A DNA stretch of 64,000 nucleotides, taken from NCBI RefSeq assembly GCF_900187365.1, contig NZ_FYDG01000009.1, positions 1 through 64,000 on the forward strand, written 5' to 3'. A program made the position numbers and the translations under genes. The notes beneath the pieces are model-generated. The model searched no databases, was not told the DNA's origin, and saw only the letters and a list, made by a program, of their open reading frames with translations. Below, one piece after another: positions 43,394 through 54,838 of this stretch. This DNA comes from Rhodoblastus acidophilus (GTDB lineage Bacteria > Pseudomonadota > Alphaproteobacteria > Rhizobiales > Beijerinckiaceae). Every line of letters starts with the position of its first letter. The stretch's first letter is position 1.

Positions 43394-44367
43394 GGTTTCG
43401 CCTGTCCGGGAATCGCCAGTTCCCACGGAGATTCCCCCACCTGTATCGATTTCACCACCTTCAACGCGGCGACGTCGATGACGGAGACATCATTGGAAAG
43501 GCCATTGGCGGCGAGCAGATATTTGCCGTCGGGCGTAAAGGCGGCGTGCCAGACGCGCTGGCCGACCAGCAGATATTTGATCGGCTGGCGCGTCTTCACA
43601 TCGACCACCGCGACGCGGTTGGCGGGGCCGAGCGACACGAAGGCCAGTTTGCCGTCGCGGGAAATATTGACCCCGACCGGTTGGACGTTTTCCGCGCGCA
43701 GGCCGGGAACCTCGAATTTGACGCGATCGACGATCTTGCGCGTCTCCGCGTCGATGATGCAGACGGTTCCGCCGATTTCGGCAGTCACCCAGACTTCCTT
43801 GCCATCGGGCGTGAAGGCGGCCATGCGCGGGCGCGCGTCCACCAGCACATTGGCCAAAATCTTTCGCCGGTCGGCATCGACGAAATGCGCCATGCTGGTG
43901 GTTTCCGTGGTGGCGACCACGACCTTGCCGTCCGGGCTGACCGCCAGCCCCTCCGGCTCGACGCCGAGCCGCGCGCCGCCGAGCCGCTCGCGCGTCTCAA
44001 GGTTGAAGAAGGTGAGGAAATTGCTGTCCTCATTGGTGGCGTAAAGCGTCTTGCCATCGGGAGAAAGTTCGATGCGCTCGGGGTCGCGCCCGGCGTCGAA
44101 ATCGCCGGTCACCGTCAGCGACCCCGTGTCGATGGTCGCGATCTTGTCGTCGTCGCCGAGCGCGACATAGAGCGTCTTCTGATCGGGGCTGACGGCCATG
44201 CCGCGCGGGCGCTGGCCCACCGCAATGGTCTTTTTCAGCAGCAGCGACTCCACGTCGATCACCGAGATGGTGTTGCCCTTCTCATTGCTGACGAAGGCGT
44301 CGGTCGCCAGAGCCGGCGCCGTCATCAACGCCAGAGCGAAAGCGGCGCGGCTCACTTGAAACGGCAT
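43390..44367 (-). CDS. PQQ-associated YncE-like beta-propeller protein
   Basis: 325 residues with a signal peptide (ALALMTAPALAT). About seven YVTN-type blades recur, with SPDQKTLYVA, SPDGKTLYATN, SPDGKVVVAT, TPDGKEVWVT and TPDGKYLLAAN at each blade end. It is a periplasmic propeller of the family tied to PQQ-dependent catabolism. The gene lies between the binding protein (16-base overlap) and the ATPase (4-base overlap). It may sense or chaperone the alcohol dehydrogenase or the substrate; this is inference. Confidence 0.9.
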   Translation of the reverse strand: MPFQVSRAAFALALMTAPALATDAFVSNEKGNTISVIDVESLLLKKTIAVGQRPRGMAVSPDQKTLYVALGDDDKIATIDTGSLTVTGDFDAGRDPERIELSPDGKTLYATNEDSNFLTFFNLETRERLGGARLGVEPEGLAVSPDGKVVVATTETTSMAHFVDADRRKILANVLVDARPRMAAFTPDGKEVWVTAEIGGTVCIIDAETRKIVDRVKFEVPGLRAENVQPVGVNISRDGKLAFVSLGPANRVAVVDVKTRQPIKYLLVGQRVWHAAFTPDGKYLLAANGLSNDVSVIDVAALKVVKSIQVGESPWELAIPGQAKP

Positions 44368-45569
44368 TTCGTCTCCGGTCGGTCGAGGCCCAAAGTGTCC
44401 AGCTCGGAAAACTGGTGCATAAAACCCTCCTGCGGCGAGACCGACACGACATTGCGGCCGTCCGAAAGCAGGACGGGCTGGCGCAATTGCAGGTTCCAGT
44501 CGCGCAGGGTCAGTTTCTGCCCCTTGAACGCGGCCAGCGCGAAATCCTTGGACAGGAAATAGGTTTTGGCGGCGCCGACATCTCCCGCCGCGTCATGCGC
44601 CGCCGCCTCGCCGATCATGCGGGCGGCCTCCCAGCCGTTCATGTCGAGCGCGGTCATGTGGCGGAAGAATTTGCGCTCGAAGCGCTGCTGCAATTGGGTG
44701 GCCCCGGCCTGTTCGTAGGACGGGTCCCAGGCGGTGGGAACAAGACCGGCCGAACCGGCGACCGGCCGCGCATCCCAACTGCGATAGGGCAGGTAATCGG
44801 CGAAGACGGCGCTTTCGTCGGCCGCGATCATCACGTCGTAGGCGGGCGCGTTCTGGGTGAAGGCGGGAATCTGCTTCTGCACCAGGGCGACGCCGCTGTC
44901 GGCGCGCCGCGCCCCGCCGGCGTCGGCGAACATGCGCTCTTCCACGATCTTGCCGCCGAAACGGGCGGCGGAGCGTTTCAGCGCCTCGGCCCAGAGCCGG
45001 TCCGCGTCATGCGAGCCGACCACCAGCAGCATTTTGCGCCACTGCTTCCACAGCAGATATTGCGTGAGCGCGTCGGCCAGCATGGCGCGCGAGGGCGCGA
45101 CATGAATCACGTTGGCGCGGCACGAGTCCTCGCGCAGGGCCTCGTCGGCCGCGCCAATGTTGAACAGCAGCGCGCCGGCCCCGGCGGCGCTGTCGGCGGC
45201 TTTCAGCAGATCGGCGGCGGCGAGGTCGGCGACGACGAAACGCGCGCCTTTGGCCTGAAGATCCGCCAAAGCCTGTGCGGGATCTTCGCCGGGCTTCAAC
45301 CGATGCGCCGCGAGCGAAAAACTCTGGCCCAAAAATTCGCCGGCCACATTGTTGTCGTCGAGTCCGGCCTCCGCCCCGGCCTGCCCGTCGTTTTCGGCGG
45401 GAAGGGCGAGGCGCGAGATCGCCGTGCGGTTTTCGGCGCGGCGCAGATAGCCGATGACAAGGGACTGGACGCCGCCATCCGGCGCGGGTTGCGGCTCGGC
45501 GCAAGCCGGCGCGGCCAGCATCAGCAGGCCGGCCAGCGCGCGGATCTTTCGCGTGATACGTCCCGTCAA
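44352..45569 (-). CDS. ABC transporter substrate-binding protein, PQQ-alcohol-associated
   Basis: 405 residues with a signal peptide (ALAGLLMLAAPACAEPQ) and a periplasmic branched-chain-amino-acid-type binding fold. Family features are AENDGQAGAEAGLDDNNVAG, VADLAAADLLKAAD and FNIGAADEALREDSCRANVI. This matches the branch found beside PQQ-dependent alcohol dehydrogenases. It is the first gene of the four-gene leftward operon; no alcohol dehydrogenase or pqq gene lies in the window. Confidence 0.88.
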   Translation of the reverse strand: MTGRITRKIRALAGLLMLAAPACAEPQPAPDGGVQSLVIGYLRRAENRTAISRLALPAENDGQAGAEAGLDDNNVAGEFLGQSFSLAAHRLKPGEDPAQALADLQAKGARFVVADLAAADLLKAADSAAGAGALLFNIGAADEALREDSCRANVIHVAPSRAMLADALTQYLLWKQWRKMLLVVGSHDADRLWAEALKRSAARFGGKIVEERMFADAGGARRADSGVALVQKQIPAFTQNAPAYDVMIAADESAVFADYLPYRSWDARPVAGSAGLVPTAWDPSYEQAGATQLQQRFERKFFRHMTALDMNGWEAARMIGEAAAHDAAGDVGAAKTYFLSKDFALAAFKGQKLTLRDWNLQLRQPVLLSDGRNVVSVSPQEGFMHQFSELDTLGLDRPETKCRFK

Positions 45570-45711
45570 CTCGTCTCCCCGAAGTCGTTTTTATTGTTGC
45601 GTCAGTTGTAGCGGCCGATCCGTCGATCCCGCAAGGCTGAGAAATTGTGCTTTAGGACAATGCGCGCGGCGCTTTCGCGCGTTATCCTTTCTGAAAAAAG
45701 GCGGGACCGCC

Positions 45712-48023
<2,312 letters not shown>

Positions 48024-48091
48024 TTATCCTGAACGCGAACGTAAGCGCGGGAAAATAGCGCCGGCTGCGACCGGCGCAAGCCCCTGGCCGC

Positions 48092-49513
48092 TCACTCCGC
48101 CGGAAAAGTTCCCTCCCAGCCGCCGCCGAGCGCCTTGTAGAGCAGCACCTGATCGACCCCGAGCGTGGTCGCGCTTTGCGCCTGCTGCTGCTCGGCCGAC
48201 AGCGCGGTGCGTTCGGCGTCGAGCACATTGATGAATTCGGTCACGCCGTCGCGATAGCGGTCGCGGGCGATCGACGCGGCTTTTCGCGCATGCGACACCT
48301 GATCGGTCAGACGGGCGTAACGCGCCTGTTCCGAGCGCAACGCCACCAGCGCGTTGACGACGTCATGCCAGGCGCGCAACACCGTCTTGCGATAGGCCAG
48401 CGCCGCCTCCTGCTGCTGGGTCTCGCGCAGCTCCAGCGTGTTCTTCAGCTTGCCTCCCTCGAAGATCGGCACGCTGACGCTGGGACCGACGCTCCATTGG
48501 AAGGACGAGGCGCGCAAGAGGTTGTTGGTGTTGAGCGAATCGAGGCCCGCCTGCCCGCTGAGCGTGATGCTGGGATAGAACGAGGCTTCGGCGACGCCGG
48601 TCTGGGCGGTGGCGGCGTGCAATTGCGCTTCCGCCGCGCGAATGTCCGGGCGCCGCCGCGCCAGATCGGAGACGATCCCGGTCGGCGCCGAGGCGAGCGC
48701 GAAGGCCTTGCGGCTGACGCCGAGCCGCGCCTTGAGCGCGCCGGGCGGCTGGTCGGAGAGGAAGCTCAGGGCGTTGATCAGCTCGGATTCCTGCTGCTCC
48801 AGCGGCGGGATCTGGGCGCGATAGGCTTCGAGCTGCGAGCGGGCGTTCTCGGTGTCGAGCGCGCTCTGCATGCCCTTGGCCTGCCGCTCGTCGGCCAGTT
48901 TCAAGACGCCCTCGGCGACCTTCACATTGTCGCGGAGCACGCCGATCTGAACCTGCACGCCGCGCAACTGGATATAGTCGCGCGCGGTTTCGGCCATCAC
49001 CGACACCAGGGCGTCGCGGCGCTGGTCCTCCGAAACCTGGACCTGCGCGTCGGCGGCTTCGACCGAGCGGCGGACGCGGCCCCAGATGTCGATCTCCCAG
49101 GCGGCGTCGAAGCCGACGAAATGATCGGTGATCGGCGGCACGTCGAGCCCGCCGGGAACCAGCCCGTTCATCAGGCTCAAAATGCCGTTCTTGGAATATT
49201 GCTCGCGCGTGACCTTGGCGTCGCCATTGAGCGAGGGCATTTGCGCCGACGCCGTCACGCCGCGCTGAAACCGGCTCTCGGCGACGCGCAGCGTGGCCGT
49301 CTGCACGTCGAGATTGGCGTCGGCCACTTCGCGCACCAGCGCGGTCAGCAGGGGATCGCGGAATTTCGCCCACCATTCCGGGTCGGGCGCGGCGGTTTTG
49401 GCGCTGGCGACGAAGGCCGCGTCGGGCAGGCCGCTGACCGGCGGGACAAACTCCGGCCCGGCGGCGTTGCAGCCGGCGAGGGCCGCGAGAACGAGAATAA
49501 ATGTCTTGCGCAT
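48092..49513 (-). CDS. Outer-membrane efflux lipoprotein (NodT/OprM type)
   Basis: 473 residues from the ATG at 49513. A lipoprotein signal with lipobox LAALAGC places the mature N-terminus at Cys15. Two OEP repeats are visible; typical strings are DPEWWAKFRDPLLTALVREV, FDAAWEIDIWGRVRRSVEAA and RRPDIRAAEAQLHAATAQTG. It forms the trimeric channel for the DHA2 pump and HlyD adaptor upstream. The start overlaps the pump stop (TGATG). Confidence 0.93.
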   Translation of the reverse strand: MRKTFILVLAALAGCNAAGPEFVPPVSGLPDAAFVASAKTAAPDPEWWAKFRDPLLTALVREVADANLDVQTATLRVAESRFQRGVTASAQMPSLNGDAKVTREQYSKNGILSLMNGLVPGGLDVPPITDHFVGFDAAWEIDIWGRVRRSVEAADAQVQVSEDQRRDALVSVMAETARDYIQLRGVQVQIGVLRDNVKVAEGVLKLADERQAKGMQSALDTENARSQLEAYRAQIPPLEQQESELINALSFLSDQPPGALKARLGVSRKAFALASAPTGIVSDLARRRPDIRAAEAQLHAATAQTGVAEASFYPSITLSGQAGLDSLNTNNLLRASSFQWSVGPSVSVPIFEGGKLKNTLELRETQQQEAALAYRKTVLRAWHDVVNALVALRSEQARYARLTDQVSHARKAASIARDRYRDGVTEFINVLDAERTALSAEQQQAQSATTLGVDQVLLYKALGGGWEGTFPAE

Positions 49514-51096
49514 CAATGGGCCGCTCCCGGTCCGCCCACGCTTTTCTTCGAGGTCATCAGCAAAGTCAGCGGCGCGATAGCGAAGGCCGCGAGCGCGCAA
49601 TAGAAGAAGGTGTCGGAATAAGACAGAATCGCCGCCTGCGTGCGGATGACCTGCATCACCCGGCCGAGCGCCATGTCGTGCGCCGCCTGGGCCGTCTGCC
49701 CGGCGACGACCAGCGCGTTCTGATAGGTCGAGACCAGCGCGTTGAACGGCTGGTGGAACGGCGAAGCGTATTGGCTGAGGAAATTCTGGTGCGCCTGCGC
49801 GCTTTCGGTGACGCTCGCGGTGGACAGCGAAATGCCGACCGAGCCGAACACGTTGCGGAACATCGAAAACAGCGCCACGCCGTCGCCGTTGCGCTCGCGC
49901 GGCAGCGTCATATAGGCGACCGTGCTGATCGGCACGAACAGAAAAGCCAGCGCCGAGGTCTGGAACAGGCGCATGCCCACCAGCGTCTCGAAATCGATCG
50001 TCTGCGCCAGACGGCTGGAATAGAGGAAAGCGAAGCCCATGATGAGGAAGCCGATCCCCACCAGATAGCGCGCCGCCACCTTTTTCATCACGCGGCCGAC
50101 GATGGGAATCAGCACGATCATGAAGATGCCGCCCGGCGACAGGATCAGGCCGGACCAGGTGGCGTTGTAGCCGAGATGTTGCTGGACCATTTGCGGGATC
50201 ATCACCACGCTGGCGTAGAGCAGCCCGCCGGTGGCGGCGATCATGATGCAGCCGACCGCATAATTGCGGTCCTTGAACACATCGAGGTGGACGATCGGCT
50301 TTTTCGCCACCGACAGCCAGATAATGGAGCCGACAATGCCAACCACGGCCAGCACGGCCATCAGTTGGATGAAGGAGGATTCGAACCAGTCGTCGTCGAC
50401 GCCGCGGTCGAGGAAGACCTCAAGGCAGCCCAGGCCGAGCGTGATCAGGCCGAGGCCGATGAAATCCAGCCCGCGATTCTTGCGCGCCTTGATCCAGGGC
50501 GGATCCTCGACCAGCGCCGAGACCAGCAGCACCGCGACAATGCCGATGGGCACGTTGAGGAAGAAAATCCAGCGCCAGTCGAACGTATCGGTGATGTAGC
50601 CGCCGAGCGTCGGGCCGAGCACGGGGGCGACGATGGTCGCCATCGCCGCGACGCCGAAGGCCGCGCCGCGCTTGGCCATCGGGAACGTGTCGAGGATGAT
50701 CGACTGCTGGTTGGGCTGCATGCCGCCGCCGAAAAAGCCCTGCAACAGGCGGAACAGGATAAGCTGGGACAGGCTGGTCGCCGCGCCGCACAGGAACGAG
50801 CAGACGGTGAACATGGCGATGCAGATGACGAAATAGCGTTTGCGCCCGAGCAGATCGCCGAGCCAGCCGGAAATGGTCAGCACGATTCCGTTGGCGACCA
50901 GATAGGAGGTCAGCGCCCAGGTCGCCTCGTCGGCGCTGGACGACAGCGAGCCCGCGATATGCGGCAGCGCCACATTGACGATGGTCGTGTCGAGCACTTC
51001 CATGAAGGTGGCGATGGTGACGGCGACCGCGATCAGCCAGGGATTGGCCTTCGGCTTCCACGCCTCATGCGCCTCGTTGGCGTCCGCGACGCTCAC
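49513..51096 (-). CDS. DHA2-family MFS multidrug efflux pump (EmrB-like)
   Basis: 527 residues from a GTG at 51096, overlapping the HlyD stop (GTGA). Fourteen membrane helices and the DHA2 signatures FMEVLDTTIVNVALPHIAGS, the GWLGDLLGRKRYFVICI loop and GPTLGGYITDTFDWRWIFFL are present. A proton-driven exporter working with the HlyD adaptor and outer-membrane factor flanking it. Substrates are unknown. Confidence 0.94.
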   Translation of the reverse strand: MSVADANEAHEAWKPKANPWLIAVAVTIATFMEVLDTTIVNVALPHIAGSLSSSADEATWALTSYLVANGIVLTISGWLGDLLGRKRYFVICIAMFTVCSFLCGAATSLSQLILFRLLQGFFGGGMQPNQQSIILDTFPMAKRGAAFGVAAMATIVAPVLGPTLGGYITDTFDWRWIFFLNVPIGIVAVLLVSALVEDPPWIKARKNRGLDFIGLGLITLGLGCLEVFLDRGVDDDWFESSFIQLMAVLAVVGIVGSIIWLSVAKKPIVHLDVFKDRNYAVGCIMIAATGGLLYASVVMIPQMVQQHLGYNATWSGLILSPGGIFMIVLIPIVGRVMKKVAARYLVGIGFLIMGFAFLYSSRLAQTIDFETLVGMRLFQTSALAFLFVPISTVAYMTLPRERNGDGVALFSMFRNVFGSVGISLSTASVTESAQAHQNFLSQYASPFHQPFNALVSTYQNALVVAGQTAQAAHDMALGRVMQVIRTQAAILSYSDTFFYCALAAFAIAPLTLLMTSKKSVGGPGAAH

Positions 51097-52232
51097 TTCA
51101 GCGAAACCCGGGGCACGACCGACAGGCCCAGCGGCAACGGCAGATTGGGGTCGAGCCCCTTGTCGATGACGATCTTGACCGGCACGCGCTGCACCACCTT
51201 GACGAAATTGCCGGTGGCGTTTTCGGGCGGGAAGGCGGTGAATTTCGAGCCGGAGCCTTGCTGGATGCTGTCGACATGGCCTTCGAGATCGAGCTGCGGA
51301 TAGGCGTCCACCTCGATCCGAACCTTCTGGCCCGGCTTCATGCGCCGCAACTGGACCTCCTTGAAATTGGCGATCACCCAGCGCTCGGTTCCGACCAAAG
51401 CGAAAATCTGCTGCCCCGGCGCGACGTAATTGCCGAGTTCGACATTGCGCTTGGTGATCCAGCCGTCCTGCGGCGCGGCCACCACGGTCCACGACAGGTT
51501 CAGTTCGGCCTGTTGCAGCCGCGCCTGCGCCTGATCGACGGCGCCCTGAATCTGGCCCGCCACCTTTTCGGTTTCGCCGATGCGCTGCCGCACGGGCGTG
51601 GCCTGCGCCACCTGCGCCTGCGCCGCGGCCACTTGCGCCTCCGCCTGCTTCAACGCCGCGCGCGCCGCGTCCACCTCCTGCAACGAGGTCGCCTGACGGC
51701 TCAGAGAGGCCTGACGGTTGTAATCGGCCTGCGCCTTGCCAGCGGCGGCTTCGGCGGCGGCGAGCTGGGCCTGGGCCTGAGCCAGCAACGCCGGGAAATT
51801 CTTTTTCGCGACCTCCAGGCCAAAACCCTGGGCGCCCAGCTGCGCCTTGGCGGATTCCAGCACGGCGGCGGCGAGGGCGCGGTCGTTCTCATATTGCCGG
51901 GGGTCGATGCGGACGAGCTGCTGGCCCTTGGTCACGAACTGGTTGTCGGCGACATCGAGCGAAACCACCTGCCCCGCCACCTGCGGCGAGACGATGGCGG
52001 AGCGGCCGTCGATGAAGGCGTCGTCGGTGCTTTCGACATCGGCGGCGGCGAGAAAACGCCAGCCGGCGCCAGCTACGGCCAGCAGCGCCAGACCGACGCC
52101 GATTGTTCTGGCGGCGCCGTTCTTGGGCTTTGCGTTGTTGGGCGTGACGCTGTTTGGATCGGCGCCCAGCTGCCGATCCAAACCAGCCGGCGCCGCTTCG
52201 CGCGCCGGCGTCTCCACGACTGTCTCACTCAA
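51093..52232 (-). CDS. HlyD-family efflux adaptor (EmrA-like)
   Basis: 379 residues from a TTG at 52232 that has GGGGA six bases upstream; a GTG five codons later is an alternative. One N-terminal membrane helix (about residues 43-62), then the biotinyl-lipoyl halves (SPQVAGQVVSLDVADNQFVT and WTVVAAPQDGWITKRNVELG) flank a long Ala/Gln coiled-coil hairpin of about 120 residues. It bridges the DHA2 pump and the outer-membrane factor. It is the first gene of the three-gene operon, 106 bases downstream of the DUF3141 gene, with a palindromic operator-like site just ahead. Confidence 0.9.
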   Translation of the reverse strand: MSETVVETPAREAAPAGLDRQLGADPNSVTPNNAKPKNGAARTIGVGLALLAVAGAGWRFLAAADVESTDDAFIDGRSAIVSPQVAGQVVSLDVADNQFVTKGQQLVRIDPRQYENDRALAAAVLESAKAQLGAQGFGLEVAKKNFPALLAQAQAQLAAAEAAAGKAQADYNRQASLSRQATSLQEVDAARAALKQAEAQVAAAQAQVAQATPVRQRIGETEKVAGQIQGAVDQAQARLQQAELNLSWTVVAAPQDGWITKRNVELGNYVAPGQQIFALVGTERWVIANFKEVQLRRMKPGQKVRIEVDAYPQLDLEGHVDSIQQGSGSKFTAFPPENATGNFVKVVQRVPVKIVIDKGLDPNLPLPLGLSVVPRVSLK

Positions 52233-52247
52233 AGCGCGTCCCCGAAT

Positions 52248-52261
52248 TGACCAATCAGTCA
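52248..52261. promoter_or_regulatory. Possible TetR-type operator before efflux operon
   Basis: An imperfect 14-bp palindrome, TGACCAATCAGTCA, has inverted TGAC arms and sits 16 bases before the adaptor start. It resembles AcrR/TetR-type operators of efflux operons. No TetR gene lies in the neighbourhood, so the regulator is unknown. Confidence 0.35.
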
Positions 52262-52338
52262 GTTCATAATGCAAAAGGGACGGCTTGTCTCGCCTCGATT
52301 GCGCGCAAGTCGCGCTTGCGCGCACGCAGACTCAGGGG

Positions 52339-54687
52339 CTATTGCGCCGCCGCCTGCGGGGTTTCGAGCGGATCGCCGGCGGGCGTCGCCGCGAGTTCGG
52401 GCAAGCCGAGCGCAGCGCGGATTTTGCCGAGCATCTGGATGGTGTGCGGCTCCATTTCCTCCACCGCGCCGGCGATATATTCGACCAATGCGATGGCGCG
52501 CCGGCGCGCTTCCGGCTCCGGCAGCAGCAAGGGCAGCGTCTCCACCGCCTTGGCGGGCGCAAACTCCACCACAATGCTCTGCTCGCGGATCAGCGCCGAG
52601 CGCTTTTCGGCGCCAAGCGAGGCGAACGGCTCGTCATGGCTGAGCACTTTGGCCGACCGCTCCAGCCGGTCGCGCCGCACCGAATGGCGCGCCTGCGCGA
52701 TCAGGATCAGCATGCGGATCACCGCCACGTCGAAGCCGCCGCGATCGATGCCGAGCAGGATGGCCTCGACCTCCGGCAGATGCGCCAGATCCTTGGCCTC
52801 GACGGTGGTGCGGCTCCAGGCGTGGCTGGCGCCGATGCGCTGCATCCACGGGGAGCCATAGATCGAGAAAAAGCTCATTTCATAGGCGGCGTCGCGCATG
52901 TCGCGCCAGAAATCGAACGTCTGGATCACCCCGTCGGCCCAGATTTTCTCCAGCGCGACGAATGGGTTGGCCGGATCGGCGGGCGCGCGTTCTTTCTCGG
53001 CCTTTTCGGCTTGCTCGCGCGCGACCTGCATCGCCGGATTCTTGCTCGAAAAGATGCTGCGGCTGGTGCGGGCCGGATGCATCTTGCGCGCGGCCGCCGC
53101 GGCCGGCTGGGAGACGCTGGCCTGGACGAGGGGGCGCCAAAGCATGTCGTAATATTCGCAGGCGAGGTCAGACAGCCGCGACACCGTGGCGAATTGCGCC
53201 TCGTCCCAGCGGGAATCGTCCACTTGCGACAGATCGCTCATCTTGCGTTCGGAGAACGACACGCGGAAATGCGCGTCCACGCCCTCGCCGATCTGCTCGT
53301 CGATGGTCATTTCGTAAAGGCCGGGGGCGAGCGCCTCGATGGTTTTCAGCGTCGAGGTGACCTCGGCGTGCTCCTTCTTCGCGATGGAGGAGGAGACGAA
53401 AATGCCGAGATGGCCGACTTTTTCGTGGATCATGTAGATGATGCGGTGGCCGCGCACGCGAATCTCGTGCTCGTCGGCGAAAGTGTCGGCGATCCAGTTG
53501 AGCGCCTGCTGCGGCGGGGTGATGTTGTCGCCCTTGCTGGCGAAGACGATGATCGGCGAGCGGATCGCCTTGATGTCGAGCCGGCGCCCGTGCTCGATAT
53601 GGGCCTCGCCGCGCGACAGCTTGTTGCCGATGAAGATGTTTTTGACGATCCAGCTGATCTCGGCTTCATTCATGTAATGATAGCCGCCCCACCAGCGCTC
53701 GAAGTCGAGGAAGCTGGCGCGGGTCTTCTCCACATTGGCGAACAGGTCGTAATATTTGCCGAAATAGTTGCGGCCGGGGTTCAAGCCTTCGAAATTGCTG
53801 ACGAGATTCGCCCCGTCGAACACGCCGGCGCCGAGATCGGAGATGAGCAGCGCCGGCAAGGCGCCGCCGAGCAGGCCGCCGTTGTAGCGCATGGGATTCT
53901 CGCCCATCTTGCCGGACCAGGCCGCGACCGGGGCGCCGTTGATCACCAGCGGGCCGGTGATGTCGGGATTGGCGGCGGCGAGGATCAGCGCCGCCCAGCC
54001 GCCCTGGCAATTGCCGACCACGACCGGCTTGGGCGCGTCGGGATGCCGGCGGCGGATCTCGCGCAAGAACTCCGCTTCCGTGCGCATCACGTCGGCCAGC
54101 GTCTGGTCCGGCTCCGGCTCGGGCCGGAACACGCAGAAATAGACGGGATGCCCGTCGCGCAGGGCGACGCCGACCTGGCTGTCGGGCTTGAAACCGCCGA
54201 TGCCCGCGCCATGGCCGGCGCGCGGATCGATGATCATGTAGGGGCGCTTCCAGTCGTGGGTCTCGACGCCCGCCGGCGGGACGATCTTCAGCAGCACGTA
54301 ATTGCTGGGGCGCGGCATGTCCTTGCCGTCGAGCGCGACGTCGTAATCGTAGATCAGGACCGGCGGCGTGCCGGCCGCCTCATGGGCCGCGTCATTGTCG
54401 CCACGCTGGCGCAGCACGTCGAGCGTCATCCAGAAGCGCTGGCTGGCGTCGCGGAGATAGTCGTTCGCCGCCTTGTCGAGACCGCCCCGCAGCGCGAGAT
54501 CGGCGACGGCCTGCAGCGGCGGCGTCGCGCGGGCGAAGGTTTTTTGCGCGCGCTCGCCATGCGTATGGGCGATCTTCTGCGCGTGAATGCCGACAAGTTC
54601 GGCGAGAGTCTTCACCTGAGCGGCGGCGGCCGCGCCGTCTTCCGAAAGACGCGGCAGCATGCGTTCCGGGCTATAGGTCGAGGGCAT
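52339..54687 (-). CDS. DUF3141 alpha/beta hydrolase-like protein
   Basis: 782 residues from the ATG at 54687. The first half is a PhaC-like alpha/beta hydrolase with the elbow VVGNCQGGWAALILAAANP (Cys227), the acidic turn FASKGDNITPP and the His in VGHLGIFVSS. The second half (residues about 450-782) is unlike known hydrolases, with a long charged segment VAREQAEKAEKERAPADP and a helical tail. DUF3141 genes commonly sit beside ackA and phosphotransacetylase, as here. It may act on hydroxyacyl-CoA or acyl-phosphate-derived products; the reaction is not known. Confidence 0.85.
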   Translation of the reverse strand: MPSTYSPERMLPRLSEDGAAAAAQVKTLAELVGIHAQKIAHTHGERAQKTFARATPPLQAVADLALRGGLDKAANDYLRDASQRFWMTLDVLRQRGDNDAAHEAAGTPPVLIYDYDVALDGKDMPRPSNYVLLKIVPPAGVETHDWKRPYMIIDPRAGHGAGIGGFKPDSQVGVALRDGHPVYFCVFRPEPEPDQTLADVMRTEAEFLREIRRRHPDAPKPVVVGNCQGGWAALILAAANPDITGPLVINGAPVAAWSGKMGENPMRYNGGLLGGALPALLISDLGAGVFDGANLVSNFEGLNPGRNYFGKYYDLFANVEKTRASFLDFERWWGGYHYMNEAEISWIVKNIFIGNKLSRGEAHIEHGRRLDIKAIRSPIIVFASKGDNITPPQQALNWIADTFADEHEIRVRGHRIIYMIHEKVGHLGIFVSSSIAKKEHAEVTSTLKTIEALAPGLYEMTIDEQIGEGVDAHFRVSFSERKMSDLSQVDDSRWDEAQFATVSRLSDLACEYYDMLWRPLVQASVSQPAAAAARKMHPARTSRSIFSSKNPAMQVAREQAEKAEKERAPADPANPFVALEKIWADGVIQTFDFWRDMRDAAYEMSFFSIYGSPWMQRIGASHAWSRTTVEAKDLAHLPEVEAILLGIDRGGFDVAVIRMLILIAQARHSVRRDRLERSAKVLSHDEPFASLGAEKRSALIREQSIVVEFAPAKAVETLPLLLPEPEARRRAIALVEYIAGAVEEMEPHTIQMLGKIRAALGLPELAATPAGDPLETPQAAAQ

Positions 54688-54795
54688 CGGCGCCTCCTGG
54701 GCACGAACGAGCAAAGATATGTGGGCGAGGGAATTCGGGCGGAAGCGGCGGCTCCGCCGCCCCCATCATACACCCTCTTGCTGGCGCGAAGCTTA

Positions 54796-54826
54796 CGCCC
54801 GCTTTGTGACATGATCAAAGCGGGCG
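54796..54826. terminator. Hairpin between ackA and DUF3141 gene
   Basis: CGCCCGCTTTG (54796-54806) pairs perfectly with CAAAGCGGGCG (54816-54826) around a 9-base loop. It lies 13 bases past the ackA stop on its transcript. No T run follows, so it may attenuate or protect rather than end the ptb-ackA message. Confidence 0.5.
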
Positions 54827-54838
54827 GGAGCGCCGGCG

